Positions 55,189 to 63,898 of a stretch of DNA of 64,000 bases are shown here, piece by piece. Both the position numbers and the translations under genes were made by a program. Source of the stretch: Oceanospirillum multiglobuliferum (GTDB taxonomy: Bacteria; Pseudomonadota; Gammaproteobacteria; Pseudomonadales; Halomonadaceae); NCBI RefSeq assembly GCF_900167095.1, contig NZ_FUXG01000012.1, forward strand, positions 1 to 64,000, in the 5' to 3' direction. Positions within the stretch are counted from its first letter, which is position 1, and each line of letters begins with the position of its first letter. The notes below the pieces were generated by a model, which was not told the origin of the DNA, did no database searches, and saw nothing but the letters and a program-made list of their open reading frames with translations.

Positions 55189-55992
55189 TTATTTAAAGTA
55201 GCAGCTGATGCTACCCAATTGGCCGTAATCCACTTGGAAGGTATCCCCTTTGCGCGCAGGGACTGGGCGTGTGAATGAACCTGCCAGAATAATCTGACCT
55301 GGCTCCAACGTGATGCCGTAAGGATGTAGGCGGTTGGCTAACCAAGCTACGCCATTGGCGGGGTGGTTCAGTACACCTGCGGCCACGCCAGTTTCTTCAA
55401 TCACGCCATTGCGATACATCATGGCGGATACCCAGCGTAGATCCACTTCTGATGGTTTGATCGGACGGCCGCCTAAGATAATACCCGCGTTAGCCGCGTT
55501 GTCTGAGATGGTGTCGAATACTTTACGTGGACGACCTGACTCTGGGTCAATGGACTGAGAGCGTGCGTCGATCAGTTCTAACGCAGGAATCACGTAATCT
55601 GTTGCGTTATACACATCAAAAATGGTGCAGTTCGGGCCACTGAGCGGCTTGGCTAGAATAAAGGCCAGTTCCACTTCGATACGCGGGACGATAAAACGAT
55701 CCGTTGGGATCTCTGCCGCATCATCAAACAGCATGTCGTCTAGCAGGGTGCCGTAATCTGGCTCGTCAATCTGAGACGACATCTGCATGGCGCGTGAAGT
55801 CAGTCCGATTTTGTGGCCGATGATTTTGCGGCCTTCCGCCATTTTCAATTTCAGCCATTCGCTTTGAATTTTATAAGCGTCTGGAATGGTGATCTCTGGA
55901 TATTGCAATGAAAGCTGACGAACCTGTTTGCGCTCTTTTTCTGCTTGATGCAATTGGGCGGCGCAATCTTTGATAATCTCTTCAGATAACAT
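55189..55992 (-). CDS. hpaH: 2-oxo-hept-4-ene-1,7-dioate hydratase
   Basis: A 267-residue member of the HpaH/MhpD hydratase family, which adds water to 2-oxohept-4-enedioate with a divalent metal. I use ATG 55992 ([28 protein letters not shown]), with AAGGA 7 bases upstream; the longer frame to 56022 lacks such a site. Family blocks are [34 protein letters not shown] and [15 protein letters not shown] (metal-ligand Glu residues). It follows hpaG2 by about 100 bases. Confidence 0.94.
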   Translation of the reverse strand: MLSEEIIKDCAAQLHQAEKERKQVRQLSLQYPEITIPDAYKIQSEWLKLKMAEGRKIIGHKIGLTSRAMQMSSQIDEPDYGTLLDDMLFDDAAEIPTDRFIVPRIEVELAFILAKPLSGPNCTIFDVYNATDYVIPALELIDARSQSIDPESGRPRKVFDTISDNAANAGIILGGRPIKPSEVDLRWVSAMMYRNGVIEETGVAAGVLNHPANGVAWLANRLHPYGITLEPGQIILAGSFTRPVPARKGDTFQVDYGQLGSISCYFK

Positions 55993-56091
55993 ATTGGAAT
56001 CCTTTAACGGGGTGCAGATCAACCTGATCTGTACCCGCTGCTTTGTTATTTTTTTGTTTGGGCTTTTTGCGTTGTGTTTGCCTGTGGCGGC

Positions 56092-56856
56092 TTAGTTTAA
56101 AGACGCCAGATAGTCTGTTTCAGAGATGATGGTGTTCACCAAACGGCCAACGCCTTCAACTTCTGTCACAATTTCGTCACCCGGTTTCACATCAGCCAAA
56201 CCTTCTGGGGTGCCTGTGAAGATCATATCGCCCGGCTCCAGCGTCATAATGGCGCTGAGGTATTCCACCAGATAAGGAATATCAAACACCAAGTCACTGG
56301 TGTTGCCGCTCTGTTTTAGCTCGCCATTGATATAGGTTTTCAGTGCTAAGTTGTGCGGATCAGCAACATCTTTGGCATCAACAATGTAAGGGCCTACAGG
56401 CGTGCAGGTGTCGCGGCTTTTCACACGTAGGTTCGGGCGGTAGTAGTTTTCCAGATAGTCACGGATGGCGTAATCGTTACCCACGGTATAACCACCGATG
56501 TAATCCATTGCCTCTTCACGGCTGACATTTTTTGCCGTTTTGCCGATGATCGCCACCAGTTCGCACTCATAGTGCATATAGTCCACGCCATCTGGGCGGT
56601 AGGTGTTTTTGCGGTGGCCTAGCAGCGTGTTAGGGCCTTTTAAGAATACAAGCGGCTCTTCTGGGGCTTTAAAGGCCAGCTCTGCGGCGTGATCGGCGTA
56701 GTTCAAGCCCAATACAAAGATTTTACCGTCGCAAGGTGGCTGCCAGTTGGCTTCCGCTTCTGCAATCACAGTGCCGTCGTTTAATACAGCGTCGTTGTTG
56801 TCGTTAACGGTAACAGCGGTGAGTTCGCCATTGAATAGAATGCGTGCGCGTTTCAT
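56092..56856 (-). CDS. hpaG2: HpaG2, half of the split isomerase/decarboxylase
   Basis: A 254-residue fumarylacetoacetate-hydrolase-fold protein matching the C-terminal half of E. coli HpaG (VLGLNYADHAAELAFKAPEEPLVFLKGPNTLLG, YMHYECELVAIIGKTAKNVS, YAIRDYLENYYRPNLRVKSRD). The metal ligands are the Glu-X-Glu of HYECELV and an Asp near NDYAIRD. Together with HpaG1 it isomerises and decarboxylates the 5-oxo-pent-3-ene tricarboxylate intermediate. The gene is separate from hpaG1 by 14 bases, as in Pseudomonas, while E. coli has a fusion. Confidence 0.93.
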   Translation of the reverse strand: MKRARILFNGELTAVTVNDNNDAVLNDGTVIAEAEANWQPPCDGKIFVLGLNYADHAAELAFKAPEEPLVFLKGPNTLLGHRKNTYRPDGVDYMHYECELVAIIGKTAKNVSREEAMDYIGGYTVGNDYAIRDYLENYYRPNLRVKSRDTCTPVGPYIVDAKDVADPHNLALKTYINGELKQSGNTSDLVFDIPYLVEYLSAIMTLEPGDMIFTGTPEGLADVKPGDEIVTEVEGVGRLVNTIISETDYLASLN

Positions 56857-56870
56857 AGTCTGCGATCCCC

Positions 56871-57623
56871 TTAGCCTAGCTCTGCTTCATTAACAACTGG
56901 GTTTTCCAAGCGGCCTAAACCGTCAATTTCGATAGCCACGGTGTCGCCCGCTTTCAACGCCAACTGCGCGGTGCGTATTGGCGTGCCTGCAATAATCAGG
57001 TCACCGGCTTCCAGCGTCATAAAGCTGCTCAGATAGCTGACGATCTGCGGTAAGCCATACACCAACTGGTCGGTGTTGGTGCTGTGGCTCAGTTCACCGT
57101 TGATATAGGTGCGAATCGCCAACGCTTCTGGTGTAGCCACCTCAGCTTGATCCACAACCCAAGGGCCGATTGGGCAGAATCCATCACGGCATTTTGCTTT
57201 AACCGCTGGACGGTAGAAGGAGTTTTCCGCCAGTGTCACTTCGTTCACGATGGTGAAGCCTGCCACGTAAGACATCGCGTCTGCTTCTGATACACGAGTA
57301 GCTTTTTGACCCATCACAATACCAATTGATGGGCCTGCATAGATCGCTTCGCCATTGGCAGGGGCTGGAATAGCCGCGCCATAACCGATGTGGGTATTGG
57401 CGGTTTTAATGTGCAATACCGGAGTCTTTGGCGGATTCACATGAGGCTTTTCGTTAAAAGCCTGTTCCATACTGGCACAAAGTGCTTTGTCGTTTAGTGC
57501 GATACCAAACACTGTACCTGTGGTGGCAGGTAGCCATTGTTGTGATGTCATCTCCTGCTGCTGACTTGGATCAATTGCAACTTGGGTTGCAACGCCATCC
57601 TTCAGTATACGGCTGTGCCTCAT
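56871..57623 (-). CDS. hpaG1: HpaG1, other half of the split isomerase/decarboxylase
   Basis: A 250-residue fumarylacetoacetate-hydrolase-fold protein that matches the N-terminal half of E. coli HpaG (GTVFGIALNDKALCASMEQAF, NPPKTPVLHIKTANTHIGYGAAIPAP, YRPAVKAKCRDGFCPIG). The metal-ligand pattern of HpaG2 is altered: where HpaG2 has HYECEL this protein has IYAGPSIGIV, as in other N-terminal halves. It is the first gene of its operon, about 180 bases downstream of a predicted HpaR-controlled promoter. Confidence 0.93.
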   Translation of the reverse strand: MRHSRILKDGVATQVAIDPSQQQEMTSQQWLPATTGTVFGIALNDKALCASMEQAFNEKPHVNPPKTPVLHIKTANTHIGYGAAIPAPANGEAIYAGPSIGIVMGQKATRVSEADAMSYVAGFTIVNEVTLAENSFYRPAVKAKCRDGFCPIGPWVVDQAEVATPEALAIRTYINGELSHSTNTDQLVYGLPQIVSYLSSFMTLEAGDLIIAGTPIRTAQLALKAGDTVAIEIDGLGRLENPVVNEAELG

Positions 57624-57798
57624 GGCGAAGTCTCCAGATTGGGTTAAATGGTTGTAGCCCGCTGTGTGATTGCGAAATATCAGAGGGCTATGAGCAAGCT
57701 GAATCGTATGAGATTCACCCGCGCAAATAGGCGCGGTGCGATCAGGTTTTGCAAAATTGTTTCGATGTTAAGTAGTTTTGCTATTCAGGGTCTGATTG

Positions 57799-57828
57799 TC
57801 AATAACTTAATATGTTAATTAATTTCAA
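57799..57828 (-). promoter_or_regulatory. HpaR-type operator and probable promoter of hpaG1G2HI
   Basis: The operator TTAATATGTTAA is at 57807-57818. On the minus strand a TTGAAA (57828-57823) and TATTGA (57804-57799) with 18 bp between them would place the operator in the spacer, as in the other two hpa promoters. The -10 is poor, so the operator is more certain than the promoter. Confidence 0.6.
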
Positions 57829-57932
57829 GAATAGCAGCCTAAGCCTATCGTTAGGCTGGTTTATCTAGGAGAGTCCGCCAATTTAAAACTAAAGTCTGAT
57901 CAGTGAATTTTACATCTATCCTCACTTCTGAG

Positions 57933-57976
57933 TTGACAATTGTTAATATGTTAAATAAATTTGATTAACATATTAA
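57933..57976 (+). promoter_or_regulatory. HpaR-controlled promoter of hpaE-hpaF-TRAP (two operators)
   Basis: -35 TTGACA (57933-57938), a 17-bp spacer and -10 TAAATT (57956-57961). Operator TTAATATGTTAA (57943-57954) fills the spacer, and TTAACATATTAA (57965-57976) covers the expected start near 57968. Operator starts are 22 bp apart. The layout repeats that at 53085-53130. Confidence 0.82.
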
Positions 57977-58105
57977 GTTGTTGTCGGTAAGATGAACCAG
58001 CCGACCAATAGCATCGGACTCGATATCCTTATTTATACGTCAGGGTTTGTAGTGGGCAGAAGCCAAAGCAAATGCTGATCCTCACGGTTTGGACGGAATA
58101 CGCAG

Positions 58106-59569
58106 ATGATTAAGAATTTAATTAATGGCAAGTGGGTTGAGAGCAACGAGACCTTTGAAACAGTTAACCCTGCAACGGGTGAAGTATTAGCTGAAGTGGC
58201 TCACGCTACTCCAGCACAAGTTGCAGAAGCTTGCCAAGCCGCAAAAGATGCCTTTCCAGCTTGGGCGAATATGCCTGTGGCTAAGCGCTCTAAAATCATC
58301 GAAAACTTGGGTGATTTAATCGGCCAGCACGTTGAAGAGATTGCTCGACTGGAAACCGCTGATACGGGTCTGCCGATCTATCAAACTCAAAATGCGTTAA
58401 TTCCGCGTTCATCGAATAACTTCTATTTCTTTGCTGAAAAATCTCGTCAGATGAATGGTCACACCTATCCAATGGATGACCAGATGCTGAACTACACTTT
58501 GTATCAACCAACAGGTGTATGTGCGCTGATTTCACCTTGGAACGTGCCGTTCATGACAGGCACTTGGAAAACCGCACCTGCATTGGCACTGGGTAATACT
58601 GCGGTAATGAAGCAGTCTGAGCTGTCACCTTTATCAACTGATTTCCTAGGCCATCTGGCACTAGAAGCAGGTATCCCAGCCGGTGTATTTAACATCGTAC
58701 ACGGTTTTGGTGCGACAACAGGTAATGCCCTGATCACTGATCCAAACATTAATGCAATCTCATTCACGGGCGGCACCTCAACGGGCAAGCATATTATTGC
58801 GACAGCTGGCCTGAAAAAGTTCTCAATGGAACTGGGTGGCAAGTCTCCTGTGATCATCTTTGATGACTGCGACTATGAGCGCGCGATGGATGCCGCCATC
58901 TTTGGCATCTTCTCAATCAATGGTGAGCGTTGCACCGCAGGTTCGCGTCTGTTTGTACAAGAAACCATCTACGACAAGTTCTGTGAAGAGTTTGCCGCAC
59001 GCGCCAACAAGATCAAAGTGGGCGACCCTATGGAAATGGACACCAAAGTGGGTTCATTAATCAGCCAAGGCCATTGGGACAAAGTAACAGGCTATATCAA
59101 AATTGGTATCGAAGAGGGCGCAACCCTTATCGCAGGTGGCCCAGAGAAGCCTGTAAACGAGTTGCCTGATCACCTGAAGAACGGCCACTTCGTGCGCCCA
59201 ACAGTATTCCGTGATGTCACCAACGAAATGCGTATTGCCCGTGAAGAGATCTTCGGCCCTGTGGCAGTGATCATTCCGTTCAAAGATGAAGCGGATGTGA
59301 TTCGCATGGCCAACGACAACGATTACGGCTTGGCCTCTTACCTATGGACTCAAGATGTGGGCAAAGTGCATCGCATTGCGAACCGTATCGAAGCGGGCAT
59401 GATGTTTGTGAACAGCCAAAACGTACGAGATCTACGTACCCCGTTTGGTGGCGTAAAAGGCTCTGGTACAGGCCGTGAAGGTGGTGACTACAGCTTTGAA
59501 GTGTTCTGTGAGCCAAAGAACGTTTGTATCAGCATGGGTTCACACCACATTCCTAAATGGGGCGTTTAG
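58106..59569 (+). CDS. hpaE: 5-carboxymethyl-2-hydroxymuconate semialdehyde dehydrogenase
   Basis: A 487-residue ALDH that oxidises the ring-cleavage product with NAD+. Landmarks are ALISPWNVPFMTGTWKTAPALALGNTAVMKQSELSPLS, SMELGGKSPVIIFDDCDYERAMDAA (general base Glu) and INGERCTAGSRLFVQ (nucleophile Cys near residue 275). It matches HpaE/HpcC across its full length. It leads a plus-strand operon with hpaF, the TRAP transporter and a stress protein, with a long leader of about 130 bases behind the two-operator promoter. Confidence 0.95.
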   Translation: MIKNLINGKWVESNETFETVNPATGEVLAEVAHATPAQVAEACQAAKDAFPAWANMPVAKRSKIIENLGDLIGQHVEEIARLETADTGLPIYQTQNALIPRSSNNFYFFAEKSRQMNGHTYPMDDQMLNYTLYQPTGVCALISPWNVPFMTGTWKTAPALALGNTAVMKQSELSPLSTDFLGHLALEAGIPAGVFNIVHGFGATTGNALITDPNINAISFTGGTSTGKHIIATAGLKKFSMELGGKSPVIIFDDCDYERAMDAAIFGIFSINGERCTAGSRLFVQETIYDKFCEEFAARANKIKVGDPMEMDTKVGSLISQGHWDKVTGYIKIGIEEGATLIAGGPEKPVNELPDHLKNGHFVRPTVFRDVTNEMRIAREEIFGPVAVIIPFKDEADVIRMANDNDYGLASYLWTQDVGKVHRIANRIEAGMMFVNSQNVRDLRTPFGGVKGSGTGREGGDYSFEVFCEPKNVCISMGSHHIPKWGV

Positions 59570-59590
59570 CCTGTTACAAAGGAGTCTGCT

Positions 59591-59977
59591 ATGCCGCACT
59601 TTATTGTGGAATATTCTGACAATCTGCATGAACGGTTGGATTTCCAACCGTTATTTAAAGCGCTGCACGAATATGTGGTTTCCACTGGCGCATTCCCTTT
59701 AGGGGGCGTGCGCAGCCGTGCAATCCGCTGCTACGACTATCGAGTGGCTGATGGCCGTGATGACTTTGCCTTTTTGAACCTCAATCTCAAAATCGGTCAT
59801 GGTCGAGATATGGCCTTAAAACAAGCAGTTGCAGATAAAGTCTTTGAAATTCTATGCGACTGGATGAAACCGATTACAGATAACAGCTACTGCCAAATCT
59901 CATTTGAGATGACAGAGTTAGACCCTGTACTAAAGTTTAACAAAAACAACATCCACCCCTTATTTGCTAAAAAATAG
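59591..59977 (+). CDS. hpaF: 5-carboxymethyl-2-hydroxymuconate delta-isomerase
   Basis: A 128-residue CHMI of the tautomerase superfamily. After Met removal Pro1 becomes the catalytic base (MPHFIVEYSDNLHERLDFQPLFKALHEYV). GAFPLGGVRSRAIRCYDYRVADG and FLNLNLKIGHGRDMALKQAVADKVFEIL are the family blocks, with the active-site Arg residues. It is 21 bases after hpaE with AAAGGAG before the ATG. Confidence 0.95.
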   Translation: MPHFIVEYSDNLHERLDFQPLFKALHEYVVSTGAFPLGGVRSRAIRCYDYRVADGRDDFAFLNLNLKIGHGRDMALKQAVADKVFEILCDWMKPITDNSYCQISFEMTELDPVLKFNKNNIHPLFAKK

Positions 59978-60266
59978 GGTGTAGACTCTAGCCTAAAGTT
60001 CAATAGATACAAAAAAATTGTATCAGATGGGCTTTTAGTGTCATAAATAATGTTGTATTTTGTCTTTCTTTGACCTAAGTCAGATTTTAACTTGATACGA
60101 AATTGAGTTTTTAGACATCAAAAGCGTCTTTAAACAAGTACTGCAAGGATGGCAGTGCAATTTGAGAAGAAAGATCACTACTAACAGCAAAAAAGAGCGA
60201 ACTATGCTCACCTAATGCAGAGTGCACAAAGTGAGTCATGGGCATAAATCAAAGCAGGAGACGACA
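59978..60266 (+). other. Intergenic region before the TRAP genes
   Basis: About 290 bases with no gene. GATACAA/TTGTATC (at about 60006-60024) form a weak hairpin that may attenuate read-through from hpaF. The AT-rich part at 60040-60120 could hold an extra promoter for dctPQM, but no clear -35/-10 was chosen. No HpaR-type palindrome was seen here. Confidence 0.5.
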
Positions 60267-61325
60267 ATGACAATAATAAAGAACACCTTCAAGAAAGCCC
60301 TAATCGGCTTGACCTTAGGCGCGGGCATGATGACCTCAACCTTCGCCCTATCAGAAACAACTCTGCGTGTAGGCACTTGGCTACCGCCAACTCACCCTCA
60401 AAACGCCGTAGTTTGGCCAACATGGGCAAAATGGGTTGAAGATGCCACTGAGGGTCGCGTCAAAATCAAAATGGAACAGGGTCTAGGCCATCCAAAAACT
60501 ATGTTCCAGCTGGTAGAAGACGGTGTAATTGATGCGTCTTTCAGCTACCACGGCTATGTACCAGGCCGCTTCAAACTACCGCAAGGTGTTGAGCAACCAG
60601 GTCTAGGTGTAGGTGCAGAGGCTGCATCTGTTGCTCTGTGGAAAGTTTATGACAAGCACTTTAAGAAAGCAGGTGAGTTCGAAGGCCTAGAAGTACTGGG
60701 TATGTTCACTCACGGCCCTGGTCAGATTCAAACCAAGTTCCCTGTAAACTCTTTTGCTGATTTAGAAGGCAAAAAAATCCGTGTTGGCGGTGGCGTACAA
60801 AGTGTTCTAGCAGAGCGTATGCACATCACACCAGTAGGCGCACCTGCACCAAAAGTATACGAAATGCTGCAACAGGGTGTAATTGATGGCGCGTTCCTAC
60901 CAATGGGCGAGCAGAAAGTACTGCGCTTAAGCGAAGTAACCAGCAACATCACTGTACTGCCACACGGCATGTATATGGGTAGCTTCTCAATGTTCATCAA
61001 CCCAGAGTTTTTGGAAGGGCTGAGCAAGAAAGACCGTGCCGCTATCATGAAAGTATCTGGCCTAAGACTATCAGCACTTGCAGGTAGTGCATGGGATGCT
61101 GGCGATGCTGAAGGTTATGAAGCGGCTAAAGCAGCTGGCGTAAAGATCAATCGTCTATCTGAAAAAGACCCAATGTCTAAAGAGTTTGAAAAGCTGACTA
61201 AAGGCATGGATCAAGAGTGGATTGAGTCAGTATCTGATCGTGGTATCAATGCAGAAGCAGCTCTGAAAGATCTGCGTAAGATTGCTCGTGATTACCAAGA
61301 TAACTCCATGTCAGTGAAAAAGTGA
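60267..61325 (+). CDS. dctP: TRAP transporter substrate-binding protein (DctP type)
   Basis: A 352-residue periplasmic binding protein. I use ATG 60267, with GGAG 7 bases upstream; the longer frame to 60222 would spoil the signal peptide (KNTFKKALIGLTLGAGMMTSTFALS). The mature part starts ETTLRVGTWLPPTHPQNAVVWPTWAKWVEDATEGRVKIKM, and the substrate-carboxylate region contains GKKIRVGGGVQSVLAERM, where an Arg normally binds the ligand carboxylate. Given its neighbours, the ligand is probably 4-hydroxyphenylacetate, homoprotocatechuate or a related acid. E. coli uses the MFS carrier HpaX instead. Confidence 0.92.
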   Translation: MTIIKNTFKKALIGLTLGAGMMTSTFALSETTLRVGTWLPPTHPQNAVVWPTWAKWVEDATEGRVKIKMEQGLGHPKTMFQLVEDGVIDASFSYHGYVPGRFKLPQGVEQPGLGVGAEAASVALWKVYDKHFKKAGEFEGLEVLGMFTHGPGQIQTKFPVNSFADLEGKKIRVGGGVQSVLAERMHITPVGAPAPKVYEMLQQGVIDGAFLPMGEQKVLRLSEVTSNITVLPHGMYMGSFSMFINPEFLEGLSKKDRAAIMKVSGLRLSALAGSAWDAGDAEGYEAAKAAGVKINRLSEKDPMSKEFEKLTKGMDQEWIESVSDRGINAEAALKDLRKIARDYQDNSMSVKK

Positions 61326-61332
61326 GGTCGTT

Positions 61333-61848
61333 ATGTCTCTTGCAACATGGGTAGCAGAGCATTACGAAGAGAAAGGACCAGCCTCTTGGCTGGCCTTTTC
61401 TCTAGAGGTTTGTGCTGCTGTAGTACTCTTTGCTTTGATGTGCCTGACTTGCATGGACGTTATCGGGCGTTATTTCTTTAATAATGCAGTAGATGGAGCC
61501 GTAGAGATCACAGAGATTGGCTTAGCCCTACTGGTATTTTTAGAGATGCCGATTATCACTTGGCGTGGTGGTCATGTGGTGGTGGATATTCTAGATAACT
61601 TTGTCAGCAGTAAAGTGCTACGTGTTCTAGGTTTAATCTCTGCACTGCTGATCTCTACCGGTATGTACTATCTTGCTGAGCGTATGATCTATCTGGCCGA
61701 TCGTTCTCTGCGTCGAGAAGTGGTGACAGAGTACCTAGAAATTCCTGTTGGCTACATCGTCCAATATATTGCGGTGATGAGTTATGTTACTGCGGCCTTG
61801 ATGCTGACCTACGGTATTTACCGAATCATTGTAGAAACTCGTGACTGA
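61333..61848 (+). CDS. dctQ: TRAP transporter small membrane subunit (DctQ type)
   Basis: A 171-residue protein with four predicted helices. LMCLTCMDVIGRYFFNNAVDGAVEITEIGLALLVFLEMPIITWRGGHVVVDIL is the DctQ signature. It pairs with DctM to form the membrane unit. It starts 7 bases after the dctP stop. Confidence 0.92.
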   Translation: MSLATWVAEHYEEKGPASWLAFSLEVCAAVVLFALMCLTCMDVIGRYFFNNAVDGAVEITEIGLALLVFLEMPIITWRGGHVVVDILDNFVSSKVLRVLGLISALLISTGMYYLAERMIYLADRSLRREVVTEYLEIPVGYIVQYIAVMSYVTAALMLTYGIYRIIVETRD

Positions 61849-61902
61849 ACCCCTGTGTTTTAAGGGACAGAACAACCACTCCGTTATTCGTGGATCAAGT
61901 TT

Positions 61903-63231
61903 ATGACTGTAGCACTCATCGGCTTCGCCATATTATTGGTGTTGATTATAGTTGTGCGTGTGCCTATCGCTTTTGCGATGGGACTCGTAGGATTTTTCGG
62001 CTTTGCAGCCCTGCAAGGCTTAGGCTTTGACAATATCATGGATTTTCGCTGGACAGGTGCCCTTTCTATGGCGTCTAACCGCGTAATTGATACCGTTCAA
62101 GAGTATGGACTGTCTGTTATCCCACTCTTTATTCTGATGGGAAATCTAGTCACCAAGTCAGGCTTGTCACAGGAGCTTTATCAAGCCTCTAATGCCTTTT
62201 TAGGTCACCGTAAAGGTGGTCTAGCGATGGCAACAGTGGTGGCTTGCGGTGGTTTCTCTGCTATTTGTGGTTCGTCATTGGCCACTTCTGCCACTATGGC
62301 GAAAGTAGCAATGCCGCCAATGCGCAAGTTTGGTTATTCAGACTCTTTAGCAACCGCATCAATTGCAGCGGGCGGTACGCTGGGTATTTTGATTCCACCG
62401 AGCGTAATCTTAGTAATTTACGGCCTTTTAACAGAATCTAGTATTCGTGAGCTTTTTGCTGCGGGCTTTATTCCAGGTCTGTTGGGTATTTTTATGTACC
62501 TAGCAGCAGTGCGTTATGCCGTTTGGCGCAACCCTGAAGCAGGCCCACCAGGTGAAAAGTTCACTTGGGCTGAGCGTATTGAAGCTTTAAAAGGTGTTTG
62601 GGCTGTATTGGTGCTGTTTACCATTGTGATGGGCGGTATCTATTTGGGGATCTTTACACCAACAGAAGCTGCGGGTATTGGTGCAGGTGGTGCCTTTGTG
62701 ATTGCCTTGGCGCGTCGTTCATTAAGCTTAGGTTCACTATTCCACGCTTTAACCGATACAGGCCGTACTTCAGCAATGCTGTTCACGGTATTGATTGGTG
62801 CTTTGATTTTCTCAGACTTTATCAACCGTGCAGGTTTACCTGATGCACTGCTTGAGCTTGTGACCTCTTTTGATATCAGCCCAATGGGCGTGATTTTACT
62901 GATTTTAGCGATCTATATCGTCTTAGGTATGGTGTTTGAGAGCCTATCTATGATGCTGCTGACAGTACCTATTTTCTACCCTCTAGTGCAGAGCTTGGGC
63001 TTTGACCTAGTGTGGTTTGGTATTGTAGTGGTAGTGGTAACCGAGATCAGCCTGATTACACCACCAGTGGGGATGAACGTCTTCGTGTTAAGTGCCGTGC
63101 TGCGTGATGTGAAACCTGGCACCATCTTTAAGGGTGTAACCCCATTTTGGTGCGCTGATATTGTGCGTCTAGCATTGATCACCTTTATCGCCCCTATTGC
63201 ACTTTTCCTACCCGAGCTTCTGTATCGCTAG
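61903..63231 (+). CDS. dctM: TRAP transporter large membrane subunit (DctM type)
   Basis: A 442-residue permease with about 12 helices. Family blocks include VIPLFILMGNLVTKSGLSQELYQASNAFLGHRKGGLAMATVVACGGFSAICGSSLATSATMAKVAMPPM and AAGGTLGILIPPSVILVIYGLLTESSIRELFAAG. It is the Na+-coupled transport subunit that accepts substrate from DctP. Length is normal for DctM. Confidence 0.95.
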   Translation: MTVALIGFAILLVLIIVVRVPIAFAMGLVGFFGFAALQGLGFDNIMDFRWTGALSMASNRVIDTVQEYGLSVIPLFILMGNLVTKSGLSQELYQASNAFLGHRKGGLAMATVVACGGFSAICGSSLATSATMAKVAMPPMRKFGYSDSLATASIAAGGTLGILIPPSVILVIYGLLTESSIRELFAAGFIPGLLGIFMYLAAVRYAVWRNPEAGPPGEKFTWAERIEALKGVWAVLVLFTIVMGGIYLGIFTPTEAAGIGAGGAFVIALARRSLSLGSLFHALTDTGRTSAMLFTVLIGALIFSDFINRAGLPDALLELVTSFDISPMGVILLILAIYIVLGMVFESLSMMLLTVPIFYPLVQSLGFDLVWFGIVVVVVTEISLITPPVGMNVFVLSAVLRDVKPGTIFKGVTPFWCADIVRLALITFIAPIALFLPELLYR

Positions 63232-63284
63232 AGGCAGAGTGTGTCAGTGAAAAGTTGCACTAATTTTAACGAGGAGGGCAGTGT

Positions 63285-63764
63285 ATGTTGCCTAGCGTAA
63301 CTCGAATTCTATATGCCTCGGACATTCGTCCGGGGTCTCGTCCGGCCTTTCGTGCGGCGATGAGTCTTTGCGGTCACTACGAGTCAAAAATCACATTCTT
63401 GCATGTGGTTGAACCGATGAGCAGTAGCGCAGAGCGTTTAGTACGCTCAATGATGAGCAGCGACCCATCACTGAAAGCCCTTCATGATGAAAGCCTTCAG
63501 CATGTACAGCAGCAAGTGGTTGAGCGTGTTGAGCGCTTCTGCCGTGAAGAGCTTGATGCATCTGAGATGCTGAAAGAGGGGCAATTAGAAGCACGTGTTG
63601 AAGAAGGCACGCCTTGGAAGAAAATCCTTGAAGTGGCGGATGAGATCAATGCCAGCGTGATTGTGATGGGCGTACGCCATCATAAAAGTCTACTAGGCGA
63701 TACGCCGACTAAGGTAATGCACCATAGCCGTCGTCCTGTATTGACTGTGCCACTGCAACCTTAG
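63285..63764 (+). CDS. Universal stress protein (UspA family) of the TRAP operon
   Basis: A 159-residue Usp fold: ILYASDIRPGSRPAFRAAMSLCGHYESKITFLHVVEP at the start and NASVIVMGVRHHKSLLGDTPTKVMHHSRRPVLTVPL at the end. The last block is a changed version of the ATP-binding Gx2Gx9G(S/T) motif, so nucleotide binding is uncertain. Its place after dctPQM recalls TeaD, the Usp that regulates the TeaABC TRAP system of Halomonas; a similar control role is inferred. Confidence 0.88.
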   Translation: MLPSVTRILYASDIRPGSRPAFRAAMSLCGHYESKITFLHVVEPMSSSAERLVRSMMSSDPSLKALHDESLQHVQQQVVERVERFCREELDASEMLKEGQLEARVEEGTPWKKILEVADEINASVIVMGVRHHKSLLGDTPTKVMHHSRRPVLTVPLQP

Positions 63765-63800
63765 GCTGATTTAAAGTTAGATAAATCAGTTCAGGTTTAA

Positions 63801-63846
63801 ACAACAACGCCCCGTTATCTGTTGATAACGGGGCGTTGTTGTTTTG
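63801..63846 (+). terminator. Terminator of the hpaE-TRAP-usp operon
   Basis: A 19-bp perfect stem (63801-63819 with 63824-63842, loop TGTT) is followed by TTTT. It is the strongest terminator in the window and ends the long plus-strand operon. Confidence 0.93.
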
Positions 63847-63898
63847 GGCAGTGCCTTGTATGTATTAGGAAGATTGTATCTAGAATAGGAGCAGCCAG

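Noticed and set aside
60145-60165. TGGCAGTGCAATTTGAG considered as a sigma-54 promoter before the TRAP genes
   Set aside because: The downstream element would be TTTG at the wrong spacing and not TTGC, and no sigma-54 activator gene is nearby.
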